NCBI RefSeq assembly: GCF_000001735.4
Contig: NC_003071.7
Location: forward strand, 17,211,443 to 17,275,442
DNA length: 64,000 nt
Direction of reading: 5' to 3'
Origin: Arabidopsis thaliana
Lineage: Eukaryota; Streptophyta; Magnoliopsida; Brassicales; Brassicaceae
The position numbers were made by a program, and so were the translations under genes. Below the pieces are notes generated by a model. That model was not told the DNA's origin. It was given only the letters and a program-made list of their open reading frames with translations, and ran no database searches. This document shows, in pieces, positions 47,173-57,960 of the stretch (the stretch's first letter is position 1; each line of letters starts with the position of its first letter).

Positions 47173-48066
47173 TGGAGTGATATAAATACTCCTCCATTTA
47201 AAGCCTTAACCTGAATATAGATCTACTACACCATTAGTTCTTGTTTCTAATAAAAACTCATTTAAAAACAATTCCATCTTTGCATTTCCTTGTCCTTAAG
47301 GTTATTTCATGCAAACAGAGTTCAGTGAATTAGTCACACGCACTCACATCATCCCCTCGTGCTAGCAACACATACATTAACACCAGAGAGTACCTTTCTT
47401 TCAAGGGAAAATAAATTTCATTAGTATTTGTGACTTTGGTAACTTGCATCGATAACCGCCAAAATTTCCCACGAAAGTAAAAGAAATGGTCGAAAACCAA
47501 GTCAATTTAATATATTTACCCTCATCTATTTGCGTGTATGTATGAAGGCATTGGCATCGCCTAATTTAAAACTTTATAACCCTTAGAGATACCCGCACGT
47601 ACACTAGCTACTGCGCTACACCATCTATTCTTGTTTCACTAGAACACATTCACATTAACTACAACTTCAAATGTGATCAAAGGAAACACTTTTAAAACAA
47701 ATACATATTTCTATTTCCTTTTCCTTGGAGCATTTTCATGCATTCAAAGCTTTTGCTTGTGAATCATATATACTATATTCCTATACATATATATATCTCG
47801 TCGTGCAAGTAAGGATCACAATTAAATACATTACTTCAGTAAACGTACACTTCCTAAAAGGATTTTGGCAAGCAAACACAACTATCATCGAATTTTGGAA
47901 TTAATTTTGCCAGTCCATGATTTATCCAATTAGCAAATCAAATATCTCATACATATACTCATATAAATACTACTCCCCTTACGCTTTATTTGCCACACAA
48001 CACCTTCAGTTAAAACATCTTTAAAACGAAATCAAAACAGCTGATAACCAAAAAAATAAAAAAAAT
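47173..48066. other. Spacer and promoter of Ole e 1-like copy 2
   Basis: From 47468 it is the duplicated promoter segment, with the empty hAT site at 47582-47589. TATAAATA-like sequence at about 47963-47970 (CATATAAATACT) probably serves as the TATA box. Confidence 0.5.
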
Positions 48067-48720
48067 ATGGAAAAATCTAATGTTTTCCTCCTCTCCATAC
48101 TTCTCATGGCTTCACTCTTCTACATATCCCACGCCTTTAAACTCTGGTCCTACACAATCGACCGAGTCAGCATTCGTGGTGTCGTGTATTGTAGCCTTGA
48201 CGGAGATCCAAGCGCACCACCTGTCTCCAATGCCACAGTCTATATTGAATGTCCAGGCTCAAACTCAACCCTCGCTCAAGCAGTGACCAATCAGGTTGGT
48301 GTATTTACCCTTGTGTTCAATCCCGCCAACACGAGTTTTGATAATCCAAGTAAGTGCGACATTAAAGTAAATCTTCCGACTAACTCATGCTTTATCTATC
48401 CACCGGGCGGCGTACTCATAGCCTCAGTAGTTAATGAAATATATGGGGGTAGCATCAGCCTCGAGAATTTCATTGTTATCGCTAGCTACGCCGCCACAAC
48501 ATTTCTCAGCCCTGGTTAATGTTTATCGCTAACTATGCCATCGGTGATCTTCTCGACAATGATGTATGATATGCAATCGTCGTCGCTGCCTTAAAATGTG
48601 TTTGCCTTATATGTATAGTGTGATTTAATGTATGATCTTCTACTATTATATAAAAATGTTTTAAGCTGTTGACAAATATTAATATCTATTAATTTAATAT
48701 AAAATATAAAGTAATCCAGC
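47468..48720 (+). repeat. Segmental duplication, copy 2
   Basis: Tandem copy of 44240-46920 without the hAT insertion. It carries promoter, gene and 3' flank and ends at GTAATCCA. Confidence 0.85.
48067..48519 (+). CDS. Pollen Ole e 1 allergen/extensin-like secreted protein, copy 2
   Basis: 150 residues, one exon. It has the same signal peptide with YISHA instead of SISHA, then RGVVYCSLDGDPSAPPVSNA and CDIKVNLPTNSCFIYPPGG. It is nearly identical to the copy at 45974 except for the loss of one Gly in ECPG(G)SN and a changed C-terminus (SVVNEIYGGSISLENFIVIA). Both copies keep their cysteines, so both look functional. They were produced by the local tandem duplication. Confidence 0.88.
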   Translation: MEKSNVFLLSILLMASLFYISHAFKLWSYTIDRVSIRGVVYCSLDGDPSAPPVSNATVYIECPGSNSTLAQAVTNQVGVFTLVFNPANTSFDNPSKCDIKVNLPTNSCFIYPPGGVLIASVVNEIYGGSISLENFIVIASYAATTFLSPG

Positions 48721-50642
48721 AAAAATGATTACTTTGCTGCTCGCCGTCTTGTCCATGCCAGGCGACGGTTCTGATAATGAAATGAAAGACGGAGCCGAAA
48801 GAAAAACCCCTGGGGTTTGTTGAGTTGCATGGAGATTTTGTATAGGATTACTTTTACGAATGGGCCGAAAGGGCCCAAAGACAGCACATATAGCATTTGA
48901 TCACTGTTACGTTGTTTTGTTTTACACCAACTAGGCAACAACAATGAAAGGAACACGCCTATCATTGTTGTTTGGAAGATATCACAAGCGGCCATGTATA
49001 CAAATGTGTGTATATATGCGTGTGCAGACGAGGAAGCATCCCAAGAACTTTCAAACTTGTATCTATATGAAAAGTCATTCCTAATGGATCGATCGACATA
49101 TCCAAAAACACCACAATAATTGAGAGGTGCCAAAAAAACATAAATTACCATATCATCTTGTTTGTAGTAAAAATTAAAATTGAAACATTTTACCGAGAGT
49201 TAATCTCATTTCCATGAGAAGTACCATTCGCTGACTAAATAAAGAGTGCCATGTGAAGTATACCTTATTATAATCAACAGAATCTCATAAAAACTTCATA
49301 ATAAATAAATAAAAAAGGAATCAAACTATACTTTCAAATTATGTCTGTCGTCCGCAACATTAAAAAATTCTTAGAAAGCATTTATACTCCCGGCAGAGTT
49401 TTTGATTCTTTAGCGCAATCATGCTTCAACGCGTTGCGTCATATAAATTTAATGCATTGATAAAGTCTATTTACTAACCAACTAATTAAAAAATCTTATG
49501 GTGGTCCGATCAGTCTACACGTATGTGTGTGGTTAGGATTCGAGCGAGACTCGGCGTTTATTGTGGTGCATGTATCTTTCGTTTACTTCCAATTTACAAT
49601 TCTGCGGAATCAACATGATTTAGAGTAAATAATTGCTTGTAAAAAGTAAATAGAGATTCGCATTTTACCAAAAGAAAAGGAAAAAACATTGGAGATGGGG
49701 AGGGTCCATACTCCCCTAAGCCACGGGTCGAGTGGAGTACAGTTGGTTGGCGCACTTACTCTTGACGATGTTTGTGGACATAGTCCCTCCAAAATGTTCC
49801 CTTATTTTTATTTCTTTTTAATCTGATTTTTTTTTTACCTAGATATACACCAATCAAACATCGTTAGATGCATGAAGTTAGATTGGTTGACCCCAAAAAC
49901 GTAATTAGAACGTCGACCAACATTTATGATGTAGTCAAAAGGATAGTTTAATCCTTAATCATCTCAAAATCTCAAGGATTGTTATTCGATTGAGATAATT
50001 AAGGACTAGTCAAAAACTAAAAAAGAAAGATAGATAATGCATGCTTAAAAAGTGCAGATAGAGAGCTAATTAATCGCTATATTTCGAGTGGTAACGATTT
50101 TTCAAGTTTAGCGGAGATGGAGTCTTTTTCCTTCTTATCTACATGTAAGCTCATTTTTAGCCACCATTAACGCAATTATTCAGTTAAATGGAACTTCAAA
50201 TTTTCAAAAAAAAATTATAGATAAATATAAGTTTTGAATTTCTATAAACAAAGTTAATTCAACAATTTTAAACAACCTCTTCAAAATGAATTAACTAATG
50301 TTTTGAGACTTTTGAAGACGTTTGCACAAAACAAAAAAAATATAGATAAGATAATAACATGTTTGGTAGGATAAAAAAATGGATGCATTTTTTCAACCAT
50401 ATGTTAATACGTTTCGAGGAAACTAGTTTGTTTTGAACCAACAGAAGAGTGAAACTAGAAACATGTTCACATTAGTATATAACCATTTTGAGAAAGACGT
50501 CTGAATTTAAACCGACGGTGAACAATTTAAATGCTTGCCGTCACAATAACCACCGCAAAAACAGTAAAATAAATAATTTTTCGGTAACAAAAAAAAAAGA
50601 CAAAGAGTATGGTGATGTCACCATCATCAATCAAACATGATT
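48721..50642. other. Spacer between Ole e 1-like copy 2 and CML35
   Basis: AT-rich with no supported gene. A minus-strand frame at 49151-48729 has no recognisable protein wording. The short GC-richer piece at 49690-49790 may be a decayed fragment. Confidence 0.4.
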
Positions 50643-51293
50643 CTAATGATGATGATCATTCATCGCTGGAACCATCATGCGGCAAAAGTCATCGAAGCAA
50701 ACAAAACCGTCACCGTTTCCATCAACCGTCGCTATCATACGCATACACTCTTCTAACGTGCACCGTTCATCTCCGATCACTCCAAAAACTCTGTGTAACT
50801 CCTCCGCCGATATTTTTCCGTTACGATCCACGTCAAAAATCTCGAACACCTCTCTCAGCTCCTCCGTCTCAACAGAGCCTTCACCGGAAGTACCAGCGAC
50901 ACGGCTAGCAAGATCTTCAAGGCTGATACAACCACCGTCTCCGCCGTCTACTTCTCTTAGCATCAAACTCACCTCTTCTTGACTCGGTGGTTCATGACTT
51001 AACCTGCTAATCAACGCCGCGAGATCTCCTCTGGAAACAACACCGTCGTCATCACGATCGATCAGTTTAAAAGCTTGAACAAGCTCAGTGTAAAAATCGC
51101 CGGAGTTTTGAGGGAGAACACTGATCGGAGTCGCGGTTGGACCTTGTTTGAGGTTACCGTAAGATCCATCAGAGGAAGAGGAAGAAGCATTGGAGCTGAA
51201 GGAAGAAGGCTCAGATCTGGAGACGGAAGCTTTTGATTTGGTACGGAAGAGACGTTTGGGGCTGAGGCGGTTGAGGCTAGCGGCGAGCTTCAT
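50643..51293 (-). CDS. CML35: Calmodulin-like calcium sensor
   Basis: 216 residues, one exon. A basic Ser-rich N-terminus (MKLAASLNRLSPKRLFRTKS) is followed by four EF-hand positions. Loop 1 at D79-D90 (DRDDDGVVSRGD), loop 3 at D154-E165 (DVDRNGKISAEE) and loop 4 at D191-D202 (DGNGDGFVCFDD) look able to bind calcium, with Asp instead of Glu at the last position of loops 1 and 4. Loop 2 near D116 (DGGDGGCISLED) lacks good ligands and is probably weak. The protein ends in MNDHHH. It should relay calcium signals to unknown partners. The symbol comes from gene order and sequence memory. Confidence 0.9.
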   Translation of the reverse strand: MKLAASLNRLSPKRLFRTKSKASVSRSEPSSFSSNASSSSSDGSYGNLKQGPTATPISVLPQNSGDFYTELVQAFKLIDRDDDGVVSRGDLAALISRLSHEPPSQEEVSLMLREVDGGDGGCISLEDLASRVAGTSGEGSVETEELREVFEIFDVDRNGKISAEELHRVFGVIGDERCTLEECMRMIATVDGNGDGFVCFDDFCRMMVPAMNDHHH

Positions 51294-52244
51294 ATCGGAG
51301 AAGAAGATAAGAAAGAGAGATGATTGAGATTTGAGTATTGATTCTTCTTCTTGTTTTTTGGTTTGAGAGGAAAGAACGAGGAAGGAGGGTATTAAATGGG
51401 GAGAGAAAGAGAGAAGCCATGGCAGCTTCCACGAAGCTTCCTAGGAGAGAAGTGGTTTGGTGTTTTATTTGATACTTATACACCTCCAACACTATCATTC
51501 ATTCATTTTCATTCTTCTTTTATTTTAGGGCTATCTTATTTTATATGGAATTTTATTACTAATATGACTAATTCATTTCCTTTGTTAAAATATTTATTTC
51601 CGTTTTTTTTGTTATACATTTGCCATTTTTAAAATAATTTCAACGGTTTTTTTTTTTTTTAATGTGCAAAAGTTTCAACGTATCTCGGGTAGGAAACAAA
51701 TATATCAAAATGATCTAGTGGTTTTTGTGTTGATTTTTTTATAAAACGGGGGGATGAATAGTTGAGTAAAGAAACAAAAATGTAATTGTCTGATTACTAC
51801 ATAGGATTATGTTTTGTGTTATTTTGGATTAGATTCGTAAATATGGTTCTGACATCGTCACAGAATTGCAGGTGCAGTGGTCGTCTAGTCATGACTCAAG
51901 AACCTAATTTTCTTTTTATTTTATTTTGGTGTGGAATTTCGATGAGGTTTTCATTTTATTATATGGTTTAATTTGTACTTAGCGTAAAGTTTGGTTCACT
52001 CTCTTTTTCGTGACACGCGAAAGCCTATCGGTAAGAAAATTGTGGTTTTTAAAAAATCAATATTTTCAAAAAGCCTATTGTGTAATTTCTCAACATTTGC
52101 ATGAGCCTTTTTTAGTGCTAAACCTCGGCGTGGCCAAACACGTTGTATGTTCTTTTTTTCGTTAAAGGATTTATGAACCAAAAGTTTCGAAAGCATTGGC
52201 AAAAAAATATTCAACAGTTTCGGCTATGAAAAATTAGGAAATAT

Positions 52245-52488
52245 CTAGAGAACGTAAGACGCACTACTTGGGCCGTCATTGGTTTTAAAAAATGATTTGT
52301 GTGTAGAACTGATAACAAAATTTGATACAGCCGAATAGTTTATAACTTTATCCTTGACATTCGAAGATATTATAAAATTGCAGTTATCATTCTAGAATGA
52401 TACGAGGCAAATCTATAAAGTCTTTGTTTTGTTGCCTTCTCAGTATTTGTAATTAACGGCACAAGTAGTGCGTCTATGAAACCCCCTA
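52245..52488. mobile_element. MITE-like element, about 244 bp
   Basis: AGACGCACTACTTGGGCCG at 52257-52275 is the inverted match, 18 of 19, of CGGCACAAGTAGTGCGTCT at 52457-52475. Outside these both ends read TCTAGAG / TCTAGGG on the respective strands. I cannot define a target-site duplication, so the superfamily is open. Confidence 0.45.
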
Positions 52489-53109
52489 GACCCTTTATTC
52501 TCTAGTGTAACTTTTTTGCAAGCTAGGCCTTTGTCCAAATCGAAACGTTTACTTTAAGCTTCTGACTAAATAACTCTCTTGTCTCCTGGAAAATCTAAGT
52601 GATTGCTTCATCGATGTTGCAGTTTTGGATCCTCTTCCATGTCCGACAATTGTGTGAGATTTTAAAGAAAAACAAAACATTATGCATATTTGGTGATTCA
52701 GATTCATCAAGCACTAGAAGAGTTGTACTTGTAACAACATCAAACCGTGTTTTGCTTCATGCGTGAATATTTGCTTACCTAGCGATCATGCTAATTTTCT
52801 TTGTATCGTTTTAATTATATCGGATATCTTCGAAGAGACTATATTGTCTAGTGGATGAAAGATTCATCATGCGATTGGAGAATAGATCGTTTCGAATCTT
52901 TCTATTATGACTTCAATCATTGTAGGCATCTGGACGTTTTTAATGACAAGAGTACCCGTCTTATAACAAGTCTCAATAAGTCTGAATTTATGAGATTCCC
53001 CGATTCTACAACAGAAAAACATCAAAACAAATATTATGGTATATTACTTGTAAACTAAGGAAATACATAATGGCTACGATTCCACCTCAACATGCTTTCA
53101 AAAGATCTT

Positions 53110-53171
53110 TAAACCTCAAGAGGTTTAGGAGTACTCTCGTTAAACCTCAAGACGTTTAGGAGTATTCTCGT
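53110..53171. repeat. 31-bp tandem repeat, two copies
   Basis: TAAACCTCAAGAGGTTTAGG and TAAACCTCAAGACGTTTAGG start the two units; both continue AGTAYTCTCGT. The core AAACCTCAAGAGGTTT is near-palindromic. Confidence 0.75.
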
Positions 53172-53255
53172 TGACAAACAGATGCAAACATAAATGACAA
53201 TAGGTGTAGGTTTAAAATGGAACAACTATAGCTCCAGATCAGTTTATTTAAGGTT

Positions 53256-53582
53256 TTAAGTTTGAGATTGACAATAGGTGGTGCAGAATTGTATGTCTGC
53301 CCAGCAAAGAGCTGGCGTTTTGGGACAGCAATAACAGCCTCCGTCGAAAACACCACCGCAAATTTCATGGACGCATACAGACATATCGATTTTGTTCGAT
53401 CTTTCTAACCTCACACCTACACATTAATTTGAAACACACATCAACCCAACTCAACTTTGATGACTCTAAAACAAAGAGATATTTGGTAAATATTATATAT
53501 AAGAGAACTTGTACATACATTGATGTAGAGAAAATAGAGAGAGCAACAGTATGCAGACGAGATATGCATGGGATGATTTCAT
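53256..53582 (-). CDS. Cysteine-rich secreted peptide, MEG/ESF1-like
   Basis: Two exons, 53582-53519 and 53416-53256, give 74 residues. Exon 1 encodes a signal peptide, MKSSHAYLVCILLLSLFSLH. The GT-AG intron (GTATGT to TGTGTAG) joins in phase 1 and creates a Cys codon. The mature part reads MSVCVHEICGGVFDGGCYCC, then PKTPALCWADIQFCTTYCQS and QT. Cys spacing CxxxxC(7)CxCC(6)C(6)C(3)C fits the maternally expressed gene / EMBRYO SURROUNDING FACTOR 1 group, whose members act as endosperm-to-embryo signals. I recall such a gene annotated at this place. The intron keeps either exon from looking like a gene alone. Confidence 0.75.
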
Positions 53583-54411
53583 GGTTTGAATGTCTTGTAG
53601 GATATGAATATGTGCTATTTAGTTATCTTTGTGAGTTGTTGTAACATCCAAAGCGTAGTCTACATATATATATATAGGAAATAGAGAAGCTTAAGTTAGG
53701 TGATACAGTTTTTAAGATAATATATTTACACATCTTTTTTTCCGATCACACTCTTTGAGATTTCCAGATATTTTCGTTAATATCTTGAACTTCTTTAGAG
53801 TAGTTTGAACATTTTGGCATTTTGCAAGCTAGATATTAGAGTTGGTCAACAGAGCACCTCTTACTTCAAGCTTCTAAGTAAACAACTCTCTTGTGAACAT
53901 CATGAATTTAGTGATTCGGATCTATCAACATCAAATGATTCAGTCGCAAGTCGCAACAACATTAAAACAGATCTTAAGTATATTACTTGTAAACAAAGTA
54001 ACCGTCCATTGCAACAATTTTTCCTCAAGACGCTCTCGCACGATTGTTAAACCTCAAGAAGGGTGCGATGTGACTTGTGCCCAATTTTTGTAATTAGGTT
54101 TACCCTCGTTGCCAAACAGATGTAAAAACCAGTGACATGCTCCAAAGAGCCAAAACACCATCGTAATTGGAAATCATCGTTGCTTTATTCTTCTAGTTGT
54201 TTCTAGATGAGTTTTAATGTCAAAGCGTCAAAGGCAGATTAAAGACCTTTCAAACCCTAACCAACCTAGACTTTTTCCTCAAGCAAAACTCGTAGAGCCC
54301 AAGAAACTTCAATGTCCAAAATCACTCTGAACCTAAAGGAACATAAACATTTTTATATACACATTCACAAAGACAAAGTTGTATGAGTTTCGATTTGATC
54401 TACAAAATTCA
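53583..54411. other. Spacer with diverged duplicate of the 52.5-53.2 kb segment
   Basis: The stretch AAGCTTCTAAGTAAACAACT near 53870 and TCGTTGCCAAACAGATGTAA near 54110 have clear counterparts at 52556 and 53170, on the other side of the peptide gene. The copies are too diverged to read as genes. Confidence 0.45.
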
Positions 54412-54645
54412 ATGTCGGGTCTTCTTCAGTTCAATTTTTTCCCAACGGATTTCTATTATCCGAAGCCAAGTCGAGTAGAGTGTGTCGAGAAGACCAAGCC
54501 TTGTGTTCAATCAGTTTCGACGACATATGCATTTAAGAAAGAGAAGGCGATTGTTGTCGCAGAAAAGAACCAAAGTGGTTTGATTCTTTATGTCAACGAC
54601 GAAACAAAGCGGTGTGGGTCGACTGATGCTTCTACGTTTCTTTAG
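54412..54645 (+). CDS. Small protein of unknown function, 77 residues
   Basis: Frame starting MSGLLQFNFFPTDFYYPKPS and ending CGSTDASTFL. I prefer this Met over the upstream one at 54379 because the added residues look non-conserved and the wording from MSGLLQF is that of a discrete small protein. It has charged middle residues (FKKEKAIVVAEKNQ) and no membrane span or signal peptide. The 3' flank has AATAA-type signals. I do not recognise a named family. Confidence 0.5.
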   Translation: MSGLLQFNFFPTDFYYPKPSRVECVEKTKPCVQSVSTTYAFKKEKAIVVAEKNQSGLILYVNDETKRCGSTDASTFL

Positions 54646-55351
54646 TCTTAACTGTTTTGGATGTTATGTTGTTGGGATTTTGATAGATCTCTGCCATTGA
54701 TACTTCTATAGTTGTAAATTTGTAATAGAATGAGCAGACGCATGATTTTGACGCAATATTGGTAATGAAATATACTTTTCTTTCTGTGCATGATTTCGTG
54801 ATTAGTTTATTCCATGATAATAAAAGTGTACGAAATCCTTCTTATTGACAAAAGAACCATTACCTAACATATTATTCTCCCAGATTAAAACCATGACCTA
54901 ACATCAATAATGGAAACCAACCCATGTGGATAGAAGACCATACATTTCGTGAAAATCCCAAGAGAACGAAATTATTTCTTTCAATGACGTTCAATATCAA
55001 ACCTAATACTTGTCTATTGAAAGAATCAATAATAGATGGACGAAAACTGGATCATTGAGATGTGACCATACGAATTATGAACACAAAGATTTTAAGATCC
55101 AAGCAATAAACTATGGCATAGAATAGTGTCTCCCAACCAATTTACATTCCCATAATCAAATACAAACTAAGGCAGAACGTCGATAGACAATAGTTAAAAT
55201 GTTATGAACCGAAGAACATTACACATAAAACGAAAGAGAATCATCGAGAGATTCATTTTTAATGCCCCACAAATCAATTAAGGTTTTTGTTTAACCAAAA
55301 CCCTCTTACAAATAAATCCCGAAGCTTTATGCAGAGAGAGAGAGACTCCAA
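54646..55351. other. Spacer downstream of WIH2
   Basis: AT-rich, with the WIH2 3' UTR in its last few hundred bases. No gene seen. Confidence 0.4.
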
Positions 55352-56431
55352 TCAGAAGCAAGCATCCAAGAGACAGCAACAACACAGAGCAGCAAGACTG
55401 CAAAAGCAAAAACAGTGTTTACATTTCACAATCAGTATTAAAAACAAATCCAGTTGCTTTAAGACATGCAATGTAGTAAGCAGTAGCTAGATCATGCAAA
55501 CAATCAAATCCTAAAAGATGCACATTCATCAAAAACAACATCCGATTCACACTGTTAAGTAAAGCCATCAAAGAACAACAATTATCCTGTATTCAGTGAA
55601 GGAACAGAGAACACAAAAAGGATCCATCTTGCTAAGCCAATTTACTTATCAAAACTTGTACAAGTATAGTTTCAAGTACTCATAAACAGTTAAACACTAC
55701 CAAACCAATAACGACAAGAACACAATCACAATTCTAGTTTCTTTAAAGCATGCAATGTTGTAGTAACCAGTAGCTAGATCATGCAAACATGTTAAATCCT
55801 AAAAGATGCAAATTCATTAAACACAACAACAATTGTCCTGTGATCAGTGAATGAACAGAGATCACAAAAAGTCAACCTCTACAGAGGAATATTCTAGCTA
55901 AAACCACATGACCTTTTGTTCAAAGAATCTCTAGAAGAAATATTTAAAATAAGGAATATAGTCAAATTCAAACTATACACAAAATCTAATTAGTAAAAAC
56001 AGATTAAATATAATGGAGTGTGTTTATTGACTAACCATCCTTCTAGAAAGCCAGGACTGCTCTGTTGTTGCTGATGCTGCGGTGGTGGAGGATATTGAGG
56101 CGCGTACGGTGGAGGATATCCTTGCTGAGGATAACCTTGTTGAGGATATCCCTGAGGTGGATAGCCTTGCTGAGGATATCCCTGAGGAGGATATCCTTGT
56201 GGTGGATAAGCATCTTTTGGATATCCCTCCGGTGGATAACCTATTGATACAATTTCAGCACAAACAAAATTCAGATCCGTCGTACAAAAACAATAATCAG
56301 TACCAAATTAAGCAGATCTAAGAAAAAATTACAAATCTAAAAACCGAAACTTCTAAAAGTAATCGAAAATAGAAGGAAAGAGGACCTTGAGGAGGAGGAA
56401 CACCAACGGGAGGTTGATTGTACTGGCTCAT
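55352..56431 (-). CDS. WIH2: CYSTM-domain tail-anchored protein
   Basis: 98 residues from three exons: 56431-56386, 56240-56036 and 55397-55352. It starts MSQYNQPPVGVPPPQ, then about 50 residues of GYPPQGYPQQ-type repeats, then the split CYSTM module SSPGFLEG + CLAALCCCCLLDACF. The module is a cysteine-rich membrane-associated tail. Exons 1 and 3 are only 46 nt each, and the second intron (55398-56035) separates the membrane tail from the repeat region and itself contains a duplicated block. WIH1/WIH2 act downstream of WUSCHEL in megasporogenesis (established knowledge). The 15-residue hydrophobic tail is unreadable without splicing. Confidence 0.93.
55451..55895. repeat. Duplicated block inside WIH2 intron 2
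   Basis: CAGTAGCTAGATCATGCAAA occurs near 55481 and again near 55769, with flanking similarity over roughly 160-190 bp (through GAACAGAGA.CACAAAAAG). It is a diverged direct duplication confined to the intron. Confidence 0.7.
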
Positions 56432-57646
56432 TGTTTCCTTTGAAGAAAAAGTGTAAACTTCGTAGAGAAGAAGGAGATCACGAACCTTAGATCGAAAAAG
56501 TTTATAGAAGCGATAGAGAAGGACAAGGAAAAGAGGAGAGTGTTTTAAGTATAACGCGTTTTGCAGTTATTTGATTTTTCTTGTTTTTATCCATAACTTT
56601 AGGCTAGCGTTCAATACGATGAATTAAAATGAAACTACCAATAAAAAAGGTTAAATTAAAACAAGATTCACGCGGTTTCTGCCTTTTGCAGCGATATTAT
56701 TTCTGTTTTTTTTTTGTTTAATAGAACTTAATTAATTGGAGAACAAAGATTATTGATTGGTTGTTTATTCTGTTGTTTTTTCTAATGTTCTGTATGAAAT
56801 CTAGTGATGCTTAATTTCTTTTTGTATCTTACTTCAAATTTCCTTAGAATATAGAAATTCATTTTGTTTTATCGAGTCGATTGACTTAAGACACATTACA
56901 ACATATGATAAATAGATGTACACAATAGATAAAGTAAAAGTGTCTACATTCTAAACCCCACTTACCTACTTCCAATGTATACTAAAAAAGAGGAGATATT
57001 CATGTACATATATACATTTTAAGGTTTCCAATCTCTTGAAAAGGCTTGCTGAATCACATTGTGAAAGTAGCAATGGCCTGGACTTCACTACAACATTTTC
57101 CTTCCCGCCAATTACACATCGTTCTCTTTGAGCTACTTCATCTACTAGTTTTGCCACTGCTATTCTAAAACTGACCGTAAGTGGTTGATGCAAAGAAGAA
57201 AATATGATCAGTCATTCCGTTTTGCAACATAACAATGAAGCAGAAAATTATGTATGTTCATTTCGATAATCCTAGTTGTTCGACACCTTAATGATCTTGG
57301 TGTCCTTGTATAGATTACCTTAGAATTTGGTTCTTCATTGTCATTGGTTAGCTTTTCAAACTTGATGTCCTATAAAAATGCACATCTCAGACATTACGTA
57401 AATCCTAGAATCTACTTTTGGTACTTACACGATACAATACCGAAAACGTAAGTACCAAAAGTAGATTCTAGGATTAGGCCCAAAATGATGATGTAAAACA
57501 AAATCATGAGTGGGTTAGGCCCATACGGTCATAAATGGGCTTATATTGGATTAGTTTCCTCCTACCTTATCCTCTTTCCGACCAAATTTAAGATATTTTA
57601 TAGAAAGAATAATAATTTAACTTTTTAGTGTGAGTAGCCAACAGGA
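56432..57646. other. Spacer between WIH2 and ERD15
   Basis: AT-rich. It holds a perfect 28-bp inverted repeat at 57401-57475 and the distal ERD15 promoter. A few GGCCCA/TGGGCC telobox-like motifs (GGCCCA at 57477 and 57519) are present. Confidence 0.4.
57401..57475. repeat. Perfect 28-bp inverted repeat with 19-nt loop
   Basis: The left arm starts AATCCTAGAATCTACTTTTG at 57401 and ends GGTACTTAC at 57428. The right arm is the exact complement, 57448-57475. The complete identity of the arms suggests a recent origin. It is about 200 bp upstream of the predicted ERD15 promoter core. Confidence 0.9.
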
Positions 57647-57692
57647 TTGGAACGAAAAAGAAAGTCAATAAAAGCCAACAGTAACGCGTCTA

Positions 57693-57820
57693 CACGTGGA
57701 CGGTTGATTACTCAGAACCATGTTAGCTATGGGTCCAGACCTACCCACTTGTGTCTCACCTTTAATCCTGCCTCGACGTTACGAACCCCAGCTTCGTCAC
57801 CGAACCTTACTTTATATATT
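57693..57820 (+). promoter_or_regulatory. ERD15 promoter core: ABRE/G-box and TATA
   Basis: CACGTG within TACACGTGGAC at 57693-57698 matches an ABA-responsive element, and TTTATATATT at 57811-57820 is a TATA box. This agrees with the known dehydration and ABA response of the gene. Confidence 0.6.
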
Positions 57821-57960
57821 AGTCCTTCTTCTTCTCATCTTCTCGCAACGTAGGTTCTGGTGAATGATCCTAATCCGTTTAGCTTTTAAAAAAATAAGAA
57901 GACATATTTATCAACTTGATCAACTTGAGCAAGTTGCAGCAGATATTTTCCTCGGCCAAG

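Larger units (their letters stand above)
51294..53255. other. Spacer between CML35 and the cysteine-rich peptide gene
   Basis: Contains the CML35 promoter, a MITE-like inverted-repeat element (52245-52488), and from about 52550 a decayed segment that is also found, diverged, at 53815-54120. A 31-bp tandem repeat lies at 53110-53171. No intact gene. Confidence 0.4.

Noticed and set aside
56065-56321. Plus-strand ORFs rich in Leu/Arg/Trp or Asp/Glu
   Set aside because: They are the antisense of the WIH2 GYPPQG repeat exon.
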